From Utricularia gibba (lineage: Eukaryota > Streptophyta > Magnoliopsida > Lamiales > Lentibulariaceae), in contig NEEC01000011.1 of assembly GCA_002189035.1 (NCBI GenBank), positions 3,162,001-3,226,000 of the forward strand: a DNA stretch of 64,000 bases. The letters are read 5' to 3'. Under the pieces are notes generated by a model. That model made no database searches and was not told the origin of the DNA. It saw only the letters and a program-made list of their open reading frames with translations. A program made the position numbers and the translations under genes. How positions within the stretch are numbered: the first letter of the stretch is position 1; the number at the start of each line of letters is the position of its first letter. Positions 10,187 through 21,266 of this stretch are shown here, piece after piece.

Positions 10187-12941
10187 ATGGCCGTCAAGAT
10201 TGCTCTCACGCTTTTCGAGGAGTACTTGAAGCAGTTCGTAGTGGGGAAGGTGGCGGACATCATCAGCTCGTTTTTCTCCTCCGAGAAGGAGAATATCGAG
10301 AAGCTTCAGAAGCGAGTTTTGAGTTTGAAAGCGGATCTCGCCGACGGGGTCAACAGGAAATCCAAAGGGGAAGCCCTCAAGAAATGGGAGAAAGCCGTCC
10401 GCGATATCATCGATGAAGCCGAGGACGCCATCGACGCGGCCATGACTGCGCAAGTGCTCCGCAAACGTGGAACTCCTGCGGATCTCAAGGGAATTCTGGA
10501 AAAGATAGACCAAGACTTCGGCAACGTCAGGGCTGAGTTCCGCATGTTGGAGCTGCAGGCGCCCAACCAGGCCGCCGGAAGACCTGCCGCTTATCGATTT
10601 AGAATGGTGATGATTTGAATTTGATCTGATACTCCACAGAGTTATTTGCACGGAGATCTGGCATGTGTTTTCTTACTTGGTATGTTTTTTGTTTGGTTAG
10701 AAAGAACCGCTGAAGGACAAGAGGGTCGTTGGTTTCGAGGATGACATACAGAAATTGATTGAAATGCTGCGAGAAGAGGAGAAGCGGACGGAAGCCATCT
10801 CTATAGTCGGGATGCCAGGGCTGGGGAAGACGACTCTGGCATCTAAAATCTACCACCATGCCGCTATGAAGCATCACTTCACGAAGCTGTATTGGGTTAG
10901 TGTCTCCAAGGAGTACAATATGAAGGAGATTTACACACAGATTCTCAAGCAACACAGGCAGACCCGGGGGACTGATTACTCCACATGGTCGGAATCTGAT
11001 CTGCTGGATAAAGTTCGGGAACGCTTGGAAATTGTGAAGTTTCTACTGGTCGCAGATGATGTCTGGCCTGGCGATGCATGGGAAAAAATCAGCGCCATCC
11101 TACCGATACGTAATGACGCATCGTGGAAAGTGCTGATAACAAGCCGTGATTCCAACTTGGCTGTGAGAGCAAACGCTAACCGACGTCCCTACGAGCTTCG
11201 GTTTCTGAATCAGGAGGACGCGTGGACTCTGCTGCAACTGGAAGTGTTCGACGAAAAGGGCAGGTGCCCACCGGAACTAAAAGAAATCGGACGAAAGATA
11301 GCGAAAAAATGCAATGGACTACCGCTTGCCGTGGTCGTGACAGGAGGGATTCTGAGAGACAAAGAACGAAGAGAAAGCGAATGGGAGAAGGTAGCAGACG
11401 GGGTGGTGATCGCAGATTCTGAAGACATAAAGGGTCTTGAAAACATCATATCACTGAGCTATGATGAAATGAATGATGAGTTGAGAGATTGTTTCCTGTA
11501 TCTCTCCGTGTTTCCAGAGGACTTTGCTATCCCCGCCAGGAAGCTGACACGCTTATGGATCGCTGAAGGCCTAATATCTGAACAGTCTGAAAACAACATG
11601 AGCTTGGAGGAGATTTCTGAATCGAATCTGAACCAGCTTATAAAATCAAATCTGGTCATGGTTGAGAAAAAGGGCGTTGAAGGTTTCCCCTCAGTTTGCA
11701 AGGTTCATGACGTGATTCGTGATTTCTGCAAGAGCAAGGCTAAGGAGCGCAATTTTGTAATGGAGCTCAGGAACCTCCCCGGGGAAGGTTTCCGTCCCAA
11801 GATTGCCGACGTTGGTATGCACCGCCGGCTGTGCATCCATTCCTCTGTTCTGGAATTCTTCAAGAAAAGACCCAAGTGTCCTCGTCTGCGTTCCTTCCTT
11901 TGCTTCACAAACACTAGCGTCGAAGTTCAATTGGAATTGGCTCCACGTATCAGGGAAGCGTTTGAGCTACTCAGGGTCTTTGAGGGAGAATCGATCAAGT
12001 TTCCCAGACCATTCCCTAAACTTACAGAGCTTATCCACCTGAGGTATATCACCTTCGCTGCAGGAGATCACTACCAGAAATTCCCTGGTAAGATTTCCAA
12101 TTTCTCCAACTTGCAGACGCTGGTCATCGAATCTTCCACTAGATTCACTGTCGACGCAGATTTACTGACACTGCCTCGATTGAGGCATTTGATCATAAAG
12201 GCTTACATTGCTATTGAAAAGTGGAGAGATGATCTTGAACCCAATGAGACTCTCCAAACTCTCAGTAGAATATCTGCTGAGAGTTGCAAGGTGGGTGTGT
12301 TGAAGAAGACTCCCCATCTCAAAACCCTGGGCATTCGAGGAGACATGAAGTGTCTATTGGGTGAGGACTCTTTGTATGAGTTAGCATACCTCAAGAAGCT
12401 GAAGGTGATTCATGTTCCGGGATCTGAGAGCTCGCTGGTAGGTTTCCTTGACAACACGAGATTTCCCGAAAGCTTGGAACACCTCACTTTACAGGAGACA
12501 AACCTGGATTGGAGTTGCATGAATCAACTGAGCATGCTCCCGTGCCTCAAAGTTCTGAAATTGAAAGACCATGCATTCAGCGGAGGTACAGAAGAATGGA
12601 ATGTTGCCGGCTATGGATTCCCACGTCTGGAGCACCTTCACATCCAACGCTGTAAACTCAAGACTTGGACCACTGAGAAGGGTTCATTCCCCAGACTCCG
12701 ATCTCTTGTTCTGAAGATCTGTGAGAGTTTCGGTGAGATCCCCAAGTGCTTGGCGGAAACACTCGAAAAACTGGAGTTGAATCATGTGACAACAGAAACA
12801 GTAAAATCCGCCATTGCGATCAGGGACACAGTGAAGCTCAATCAGGATGGATCCTCCATCGGAAAACGTGAGTTTGTGCTCAACATTGCCCCCGACGATC
12901 TACAAGGTTCAACAGCTAGCCCCCAGAAGCGACCCAGGTAA
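10187..12941 (+). CDS. CC-NB-ARC-LRR disease-resistance protein
   Basis: Two exons (10187-10606 and 10701-12941) with a 94-bp GT-AG intron in phase 0 encode 886 residues. Exon 1 carries an Rx-type coiled coil, including a DEAEDAID segment that resembles the EDVID motif. Exon 2 begins just before the NB-ARC: P-loop GMPGLGKTT at about residue 177, kinase-2 FLLVADDVW, RNBS-B VLITSR, GLPL CNGLPLAV, and VHD in place of MHD (KVHDVIRDF). Irregular LRRs follow to a basic C-terminus. All nucleotide-binding motifs are intact, so this receptor should be functional. It is only distantly similar to the NLR upstream, lacks that gene's Cys-rich block and duplicated unit, and has an intron where the upstream gene has none. 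The pair is therefore not a recent tandem duplicate. Confidence 0.94.
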
Positions 12942-13731
12942 CAGACAAGCATATGCTACATGCATCGTCTGGGGTGCCATCTTTCCCACTAATATCCTTC
13001 GTCTTCGCTAGGTTGCAGTAAGAAAAGCAAACCCAGGAGCAGCAGCAACACGCACAGTGAGCGATTTTGTACGGGCAACCGGAGACCATATTCCTTCAAG
13101 TTGCTCTCCTCCTCCCCAGTTGCGCTAACCATTTTCAGTTAATTTTAATTATTTTAAACATTAAAAATATCCTTTTTATTCACATTTTGGAATATTTATT
13201 TAATGATATCTGACTTTTCCATACCCTTTTTTATCAACTCCCATAAGTGACAATAACATATATGATTAAAAAAATACTATGTTTAGTATAAATTCTCAAA
13301 CAAATTAAAATTTTAGAATCTTCAATTTTTAAAATAATAATGTTTTTTAATTTTTAATTTAAAATCATAAATTTATGAAGTCGTCCTCGTCCATGGCCGA
13401 ACCTGACACCAAGCGTGCGTGTTTCTCGCGTTGGGTCCCACACCAAGATTTTAAAAATTGAATTTGGGAATTTTGGTGTTTTTTAGGAAATTAATAAAGC
13501 AGTCAAAAAAATATGCTCTGTTTCCAAGCTATAAGACGATTGCTTCTCCCTCCCTGCTGGAGTGACGATTGTCGCTCCTCCCGTTACGGCCGCTTGTGTC
13601 TTCTTCCTTCCTCTGCTTCTCTGCACCTGGTCGTCACCCACGTGGTGATTGAAAAGGGGTCTGCTTTTTCTGGTTCTTGTTCTGGGGGTTTCGGTTTGGT
13701 TTTGATTCTCCTGGGGAGGTGTGTTCTTCGT
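12942..13731. other. Spacer between NLR and ERF genes
   Basis: About 12942-13130 is probably the 3' untranslated part of the NLR. About 13130-13400 is AT-rich. About 13500-13731 is GC-richer and is probably the leader of the ERF gene; it stays open in the ERF frame back to an ATG at 13513, but that extension lacks conserved character. Confidence 0.4.
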
Positions 13732-14691
13732 ATGGGTGAGCGGTTGCTCTGGCCTGTCAAGTTCACGGAGCACAAGAAGGTCGCATTTTTGAAGAGGAAG
13801 AAGGGAGATGGGGGTAGCGAGTTTGCTCCGAAAACTGTCAAATTCTATGTCACTGATCCCGATGCCACCGATTCCTCCGGCGACGACGAAGCTGGACTTC
13901 TGCCGCGGAGGAGGGTTAAGAAGTTTCTCAGCGAGATTAAATTCCATGCGGGTTCCGCGGATGCTGCTCTCTCTCCCAAATTGAAGAAGATGAAGGGGAA
14001 AGGGGAAACAACGGAGCCCCTGGATCGGGAGATTCCCCGGAAATTTAGAGGCGTACGGCAACGGCCATGGGGGAAGTGGGCGGCGGAGATACGTGATCCT
14101 TTCCGGAGGGTTAGATTGTGGTTGGGTACGTATGATACGGCGGAGGAAGCGGCGATGATGTACGACGTCGCAGCGATTAAGCTTCGTGGCCCTGACGCTC
14201 TGACCAACTTCGCACCCCCGCCGGTGAAGGACACGGCCGCGGAGAGCAACGATACGTCGGTGTCTAGCTACGGTTCCGGTGGGGAGTTGAAGGCGCTCTC
14301 TTCCCCTACCTCCGTTTTCCGGTACGCCAGCGACCAAGACAGTGAACACGCCCCCATGATCAAAACAAGTAAGCGTCCGGAATCACTCTGTCCTGCGGCG
14401 ACAACCCCCGCTGATCAGTACCGCTTCACCACGCCGGCCCCCGCTGATTATTCCAGCGAGTTCTCCGCGGCGGAGGAGAACACCCACTACTTCAACCTAG
14501 CGGTGGAAGAAGACCCATTTTTCAACGAGCTGTGCCGTTACCCAGATGATGCATTCCCAGATACCACCGCCGCCATTGAAGATGTGAAATACTACTACTC
14601 GGTACAGGAACTGAGCAGTTGGCATCAAATCGACCATTACTTCCAGGAACCCCTCCACCTGTCGGATTCATCAAGGCGTTTGTTTTTTTAA
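13732..14691 (+). CDS. CRF-like: AP2/ERF transcription factor, cytokinin response factor type
   Basis: This single-exon gene encodes 319 residues from the ATG at 13732. That start is chosen because the CRF domain begins right after it (KFTEHKK, then [10 protein letters not shown] and PRRRVKKFL). The AP2 domain starts near residue 105 ([19 protein letters not shown]) and has the ERF-type Ala and Asp that favour GCC-box binding. Downstream is SPTSV, which matches the CRF-specific putative MAPK phosphorylation motif. The C-terminus is acidic and aromatic, as in an activation region. CRFs are nuclear factors acting in cytokinin and stress responses. An upstream in-frame ATG at 13513 would add about 73 residues without family resemblance, so I reject it as the start. 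No frame defect was seen. Confidence 0.92.
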   Translation: MGERLLWPVKFTEHKKVAFLKRKKGDGGSEFAPKTVKFYVTDPDATDSSGDDEAGLLPRRRVKKFLSEIKFHAGSADAALSPKLKKMKGKGETTEPLDREIPRKFRGVRQRPWGKWAAEIRDPFRRVRLWLGTYDTAEEAAMMYDVAAIKLRGPDALTNFAPPPVKDTAAESNDTSVSSYGSGGELKALSSPTSVFRYASDQDSEHAPMIKTSKRPESLCPAATTPADQYRFTTPAPADYSSEFSAAEENTHYFNLAVEEDPFFNELCRYPDDAFPDTTAAIEDVKYYYSVQELSSWHQIDHYFQEPLHLSDSSRRLFF

Positions 14692-16603
14692 TAGTTTCCA
14701 GAATTCAGACGACGGTCCACTCTCCACAGACCCCGCAGATCTCCCCCCCGAGCCGACATCATTGAACTACCGCAGACAAGTCAGAATCCACGCCTGAGAG
14801 GAAGGAACAAACAAAGCGGGTACTCGAGCGTGAGTGAATTTACAAGAAAGCCCATGTAGACATATTAAAATTAAAATTTATTCCGAAATCAGAGGCAATA
14901 ATTGAAGATGTCCTCCGCTTGTCCACCCGGAAGGAAATAATTCCGTCAATTATTCCTCCTTGGGCGCATTAACCACAATTAGGGTTTTTTAGCAGGTAAT
15001 TATGATTACTGGGGGAGGTGGAGAATTTAGGAAATGCACAATAAATTTGGGTGCCCGCCTCCCATGCATAATACACAAAACCATATTCGACGTAAATGTG
15101 GTTTTAAAACCATATCCTCAAGGCAAGGAAGGCAGTGTGGTTGAGTAGGGCAACCGGGGCGGATACGATAGCATCGTGATGATGCTACCGTGACTCTCTC
15201 TCTCCATGTATCGTCTGTGTGTCTGCGTCATGGCTAGTCCTAGTGGAGAACAGAGACTCGACACTCCATTGGATCCGATAGCATCGGCTTGACTTTCAGG
15301 TATTACAAAGAGACGAAAGGGGGTTAATATTCCAGAGAAGATTATTTTACTATTTTGGGAGGGGGGGTGCCTGTGGGCGCACACTCACAGTGATTGATAT
15401 TCCTGAGAGTCGAGGGGTAGCGGCATCGGCTTTTCGTTGCAGGGGAACTAAACTTTTTGCAGTACTTTTTTAGGGGGAGCGTAAGATTTGGGTGTGCTTC
15501 AGCTTCACTCCATTGGACGGGAAAGGGATGGCGCCGCGGCACATGCATTTATTTGGTAAGCGCTGTTGTTTCCGGAAGTGGGGAGATGGATGAGTTCAGG
15601 TACTATTCCCTCCGCATGGGCATCTTGCTCCATGTATGCATGTATGTGGGCAGGACCACACGTGTGAGCAAGCCAGCCAGCCAGCCAGGGAGTGTCTTTT
15701 CTTTCTTTCCGCTCGCTCGCTTTTCGGACCACACCAAGTGATGCCAATGATGATGGCCCTCCGTACGCAATGCAGGGAAGAAAGAAAGACATTATAATGG
15801 CAATCGTGGCGTTGAAGCATCATCACATCATTTCCCGCCCCCGCCCGGGCGGGGCCGGGCATGCGTGGGGTGTGGCACGTGGCGGAGGAGGCATGATTCT
15901 CACGTGGTGTTTTTTCAGCCTTGAGAAGACAAGGAAAGCAGGATTGGATTGCAGCCCGCCCCGCAGGTGGAATATCATTATTAATTGATGGTAATGAATG
16001 TAGAAGTTGGGGTTGGGTATTTTTGATGGGCTGGGCTTCCCCTTGGACCCTTCCAGGCCGTGAGACAGATGCATTCCTCGACAACACCCGGTCCCTTCCC
16101 AAAGGGCGACGATGGCTAGAGACGTGGTTGCGAGGAGATCGACGGATGGGGATCGCGCCTTTTTCAAACCACGTGGGCCGACGGCTGACGAGGAGTTATC
16201 ATGGATGGGGGATAAGCGAAGCCGCATATGGTGCTGCAGCAAACACACAACTTCGGGATCAGCCGCGGGTATGGAAGGAAGAAATGGTTCAGGGCTCAGG
16301 AAAGCAGATTTCCCAGGGAATTCCAATGAGGCGCTGCTGTGTAAAGGTGTCTCAGATCAGGATGATTGTCTTCGGCTTCTGTGTGCCATGCGGCAGCTCA
16401 CTCTTCTGGTTCATGTTAGTGGTTAAGCAAGCTCAGGTTTATGGTGGTTTTGTCATCTAATTGTTGACCCTCTGGAGCGTCTGAAACGACAGATATCAAC
16501 AACAGGTTCACCAGGCACCAAGCTTGCAGCAAGGAGGAGGAGGAGGAGGAGGAGGAGGATGTTTACCAGAGACACACACATTAGCATCGGTTTAACCCAT
16601 CCA
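14692..16603. other. 1.9-kb gene-free stretch with G-boxes and GC palindrome
   Basis: No protein-coding gene is supported between the ERF 3' end and the SGT1 3' end, which converge here. The stretch is not ordinary AT-rich spacer. It holds several CACGTG cores (about 15658, 15886, 15901 and 16171), a GC-rich palindromic run at about 15838-15862, CGATAGCATCG-type inverted motifs near 15164 and 15270, and a (GGA)n run at 16533-16559. It could be the promoter of an unrecognised non-coding transcript. No known miRNA sequence was recognised. Confidence 0.35.
16533..16559. repeat. (GGA)n microsatellite
   Basis: About nine GGA units lie just downstream of the SGT1 stop codon, within its probable 3' untranslated region. 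Confidence 0.85.
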
Positions 16604-18725
16604 TCAAATCTCCCACTTCTTCAGCTCCATGCCGTCCGGCGGAGTCCCTTCCACTTTCTTGGCCCCAACCTCTTTCCAGTTCGTGGACAGCACGGTTCCG
16701 TTCGACTCCACCTTCCCAGGCAGGAATACTATGAGAAAAAGTAGAAAACAGCCGAAGCATCTAGCAGGTGTTTTCAAGGATGGTGGCTCTTACGAAAGAT
16801 TTGTTCATGGCCCTTCTTGTGTCCTCGTCAGCATCCCTGAAGATTTGTTGGAAAAATTTGTTCAAAGCTGCATCGCCGTCCAGTTTCTCTTCGCGTTCCT
16901 GAAATTAGCAGGATCCATGGCATCCATGCATCTACGCATTTATTATGTATCATAAATGGGACATGCATTGTGAGACACATTGAAATGCACACCTCTTTCT
17001 TCACTTGCGCTTCCAGTTTATCCCAATCTGCTCCTTTTGATTTGGAGGACGGATATGACAGCTTTTGAGTTGCTAAACATTAGGAGTAAACCATCAGCAT
17101 GAATGCAGACAACAATATTGCATGTTAAGTTCTGGGACAACTTTACCTGTTGGTGCGTTAATTCGTCGAACCACGCCATCTGTGTTGCTGTGTTCAAGCG
17201 AGGTCCAGTGTAAATTGTCCGCTTTCTGAAGCCTAATCTCTATTTTTGTGGACATTACATCATATCTGCTTTTCTCAGGAACTATCTGTAGGTACGAGGA
17301 TTCAAAATTAGTGCGCGAGGGACTGGCAAGACAAGCAATTTGATGTAACTTCCTACATCAGTGTGAAGAATACAACCAAGGAAGAATCTGTAAGAACGAG
17401 ATAATCGCACAAAGTCAGAAATACTAGGATCACCTTCCCAAATAGCCGAATCTGTAAATGATATGGATCTTCACCAGGCACATCTATTGTGACACTCAGC
17501 TGGAGATCAAGGAAACGAGATATGCAAATGCTAGGTTGGAATTCTTACACGGGAGTTGAACCAAAGTTGGAGTAACCACTTACTATTTGCCCTCCAAAAT
17601 CAACATGCACTCTACTGGCTGGTATTCCTTTTGCGAATACCGTAACGACAACTTCTTCCAATTTCTGGTAAAATTCATGCCTGTCATTTCATAAAGAAAA
17701 AAAAGGAAATCAATAAATGACGAGAAAATTCACAGCCTACAAAAACCTCAATATTAACCTGTATTTAATTTTGGGTGCCACTGCAGGCGCTCCTTGACTG
17801 GTTAAACCAACATCCGTACGCAAATTACTAGGAGTCGCCGCTTGAGGGGGCGCCAATTCTACACTTTGTTTGGGAAGTTCCAACTTTTCCTCTAAGAGAA
17901 TTGGAAAAGAATATGAGAAGATGTAAAAATAAAACAGTGTTTCAACTGGATGCACACTGAGATTGTACAAGGATCATCAACTGGACAGACAATACACAAG
18001 TATGATTTGATTATATGGGTGATAGCCACATTACCAGCGATCAGCTCGTCGCATTCCTCAATCAGCTTGCTAAATCTGGAATCGCCAGGCGCTAAAGAAG
18101 CACCTCTCTCTAGGGCTGCTTTAGCAGTATGATACTCTTCAAGCTTAATACATGCCAAGCTGAATGGGAAGGGGAGAACAGGGTGTTAAACATTACCACC
18201 GAACACACAAGAAAACCACAAGAGAACACTTCGTATCCATCTTACAATATCAACAAACTCACCCCTTGCGCAAATAGGCTTTAGCATTGGCCGGATCGAG
18301 CTCGATTGCCTTATTTGCGTCAGCCACAGCCTCTGTGAATCAAAGCAACCTTATCAACTAACACGAGAGAAAATTAAGAAAAAAAAAACGGCGGCTCGAC
18401 AAAAGCGAAAATCGGAATAGCACCCAATCTACTACCGTCCAAAAGAAACGCAAATGCAACTCGAAAAACCAAAAGAACGAAAAAGAATCAAGAATCAAGA
18501 TCATCATCGATACTCATCCAGTCGCTGCAGTAAAAAAGCAATATCGAAAGCGTTTCCCCTACCCGTGAAGTTCTTTAGCTTGATATTCGCCTGCGCACGA
18601 TCCGCGTAGAGCTCGGAATTGCCAGGCACCAGAGAAATAGCCTGCGTGTAGAGGTCAACCGCGAGCTCGAAGTGGTCGTCAATAAAAGCTTCCTTCGCCT
18701 TGCTCTCGAGATCCGCGGACGCCAT
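16604..18725 (-). CDS. SGT1: SGT1 co-chaperone (TPR-CS-SGS)
   Basis: Ten exons on the minus strand (18563-18725, 18263-18332, 18035-18159, 17759-17891, 17584-17680, 17434-17499, 17147-17285, 16993-17072, 16794-16898, 16604-16711) keep phase and give 361 residues, the usual SGT1 length. Domains in order are three TPRs (from the N-terminus to about residue 115), the CS domain ([19 protein letters not shown] through [12 protein letters not shown]) and the SGS domain ([17 protein letters not shown] to [21 protein letters not shown]). SGT1 bridges HSP90 and NLR receptors and also serves SCF ubiquitin ligases; it is needed for NLR stability and immunity. It is intact. It lies 3.7 kb from the nearer NLR gene and about 8 kb from an HSP90 gene, its direct partner. 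The last-exon acceptor (GGGAAG) is chosen because it restores the conserved VESNG segment. Confidence 0.96.
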
Positions 18726-19745
18726 GGATGATTCGCGTAACTGGATTCGGAACAGAACTCTCTAGAATTCCTCACACCAAAATGGACTCCAAACCTAAAC
18801 TAATTGGGCCAACATACTTTCCTAATCATTCTCAAAAACATACATTTTCATGACCCCCTCCGTACCTTTCTATTAAAAGAACACTTCGATAAATAGATAT
18901 ATAAATATAGCTATCTTTTTAAACCGAAAATTGAGACTTAGGTTACAATAATGATAATTTTTTTACCGTAAAAATAATAAATAACATAGTATAAGATTTA
19001 AATCACATACATCTAATTTGACAAAATATCTAATTATTACTAATTTAAATCATCAAGTACATATTGTAATTTTCATCTATAACTATGAATAGTTCATAAA
19101 TGATTGTTTATTTCTATAATACTAATGATGAATAATTTACTTGTTTGAATACATTTGATATTTTTCCGATTTCAAATAATATGAAATGTAATATAAGAAA
19201 TGTTCATTTTGAACAACATTATTTCAAAAAATTCTACCTCTTTTCATTCTATTATGTTGTTTGATAATATAAAATTTAAGATTTATATCTTAACTTACAT
19301 ATAAATCATTATTTGATTAACTATCGTTTGTATGTAATTATATAACTCACATATTTAGTTTTTGAATATGTGAATGATATACACAAACAAAAAGAGAGTT
19401 AATTATTTTTATACCACTTACATACTCATATTTTAATTTTCGGATCATGTTATTTTAAAGCTCGATTCCAAAATCTAATTTGCATTTAGAATTCGATTTA
19501 AATGGTTCGAACTCGAATTTGATATGTCAATATATCAAGGATTTGATGAATGGGGCGTCAAAACAGCCGAATTGGAGTTGAGTGTGCAATGCATAGTTGA
19601 CTTGATTTCATTAAATTACAGTGGAGGGGGTTTAAATGAATCTTTTGGGGAGTGATGAATAGTGTAGTAGTACAATGAGGCGAATCGATATCATGGAGTC
19701 CGCCATTGATTCATGATGCTCCTCTGTCATAAATTTATGTGTAGC
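18726..19745. other. AT-rich spacer, SGT1 promoter side
   Basis: About 1 kb of AT-rich DNA lies upstream of SGT1 and downstream of the WRKY gene. No ORF, repeat pair or RNA gene was recognised. The SGT1 promoter should lie within 18726-19000. Confidence 0.4.
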
Positions 19746-20799
19746 CTAAGCCCTTCTCTTCGCCGCCGCCGTGCGGAGGGGGAGGGGGAGGGGAGGGGAG
19801 GACGGCACGGCGCTGGAGAGCAGGTCATCGCCTGGGTGGGGATGATGGAGCTGTTGAAGCAGCAACTCGTCCCCATTTGCAACCCTAATCATGCCATTTA
19901 ACACCGTCTGCTCCGGAGGTGCAGCACCGCCGTTCTGGGCCTCCGCGGTGAGGTTGGAGGCGGAGCCCGGCGAGTGGGGGGCCTTGGCGGAGGGAGTGCT
20001 CCGCTGCGCGGGACGGGGGTGAGAGTGTTCTCCGGTGTATGATACCAGGAATAAGGATGGATCGTTGGGGCTGCGCTCGACGTGCTTCTTTGCAACGCAG
20101 TATTTCGACGTGCTACACCGATAGTAGCTTCTGATACACATGCATAAGAGAGAGTCAAATATGGAGGTCACTGGGTAGTTTGGATTCCATCCCTTCGGAC
20201 AAGAGCCGCTGGTCGGGTTACATAACCGAGAAGACAGAAGGAAGTAGCAGCAACCTGGGATAGGAGGAACCTTTGATGGGTTTTTGTCCGTACTTTCTCC
20301 ATGCCCAGGAGTCAGCAGCCAGCTCCTCTTGTGTCAACTCACGAACCATTTTCATCGTCTGGGTTTTGCTGAAGAAAAGAATGAAGATTTTTCCAGTCTC
20401 AACCAAAACAGGGATTTGTTCACCATAAATGATTTTACCGTCTCCGAGGTCGAGACGACGGAGGAGGGTTTCCTGTCGGAAAGCTGTTCGGATTACAAGA
20501 GCCAAGCAACTGATTCTCAACCACCACCTGCGCATGCGAAACACGCGGCACCGGAGGGGCGGCGGAGGGTCGACGTAGAAGTCCCCATAGATCTCCTGCA
20601 ATCCTTGAAAAGAGGGGTTTTCCTTGCTTTCCAGATGGGAGAAGGAGAAGTCCGGGCGGGAGGCTTGTTCCACAGGAGCCATGGACAAACTAGGAAAAGG
20701 GTCATCATCATAATCATCATCCTCCACGGCGGCGGTGGCGGTGGCGGTGGCGGTGTATCCTCTGACGACGGCGTGGAGATCCCAGTCGTCCTCATCCAT
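19746..20799 (-). CDS. WRKY22-like: Group IIe WRKY transcription factor, WRKY22/27/29-like (frame break)
   Basis: Three exons (20439-20799, 20255-20368, 19746-20130). The start is the ATG at 20799 because DDWDLHAVVRG is the conserved WRKY22-type N-terminus. The WRKY domain is WRKYGQK followed by a C-X5-C-X23-H-X-H zinc finger; the second intron splits the Arg codon in the domain, as in group II members. Exon 1 changes frame in a proline run: one base is missing in GGGG at 20556-20559. With it restored, the exon reads PPPPPPVPRV... into a basic RPRRRK segment, and the phase of both introns fits (286 residues). WRKY22/29 act downstream of MAPK cascades in basal immunity. The domain is oddly diverged: PRSYYRC instead of PRGYYRC, and KYCVAKKHVERS instead of KGCLARKQVERN. 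Confidence 0.88.
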
Positions 20800-21266
20800 G
20801 GGGAAGCGCGGATTCCTCCGATGGAGTACTGGGGTGTTTTTTATCTGCTGGGGAGGAGATGGGGACATCACATTCTAGCCCCCAGTAAGGTCGGCGCTGA
20901 CTTTTCCAAATCGTTTCGCTAAATACTAAACAATTCCCCAAAAATTTCACAAAATTTAAAATAATTTAATCAGATTTAATTCAACTTCACGTGGCTTCCA
21001 AAACGCTTGTGCATCAATTTGGGAATTGGGGGCGAGGGCATATTCGAATTGGATATGCAAAGAAGGAGGTGATATTTTCAGCGGGGGGAATGTTACAAGA
21101 TTCATGCGGATTAAAAGGGAAGAACGAAAAGGGCCGCCGGAATGTGATTTAGGACATGGTTCCCAGCCGTCCCCTGAAGATGGAAAGTGAAGGGGGCAGT
21201 ACACACTCCACATAGAAGGATGCGGCGAGAAGGGGAATATTTTACCTCTACTTTTTTCTTCTGGTT
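20800..21266. promoter_or_regulatory. WRKY promoter and PrimPol 3' region
   Basis: This is the spacer between the WRKY start and the PrimPol stop, both on the minus strand. It contains the WRKY leader and upstream promoter. No further gene was seen. Confidence 0.35.

Noticed and set aside
13513-13731. Upstream ATG extending the ERF protein by 73 residues
   Set aside because: The extension lacks similarity to the family; the CRF domain begins right after the ATG at 13732.
15505-16460. Several overlapping open frames of 95-179 codons on both strands
   Set aside because: They conflict with each other, lack recognisable protein features and sit in GC-rich DNA where chance open frames are long.
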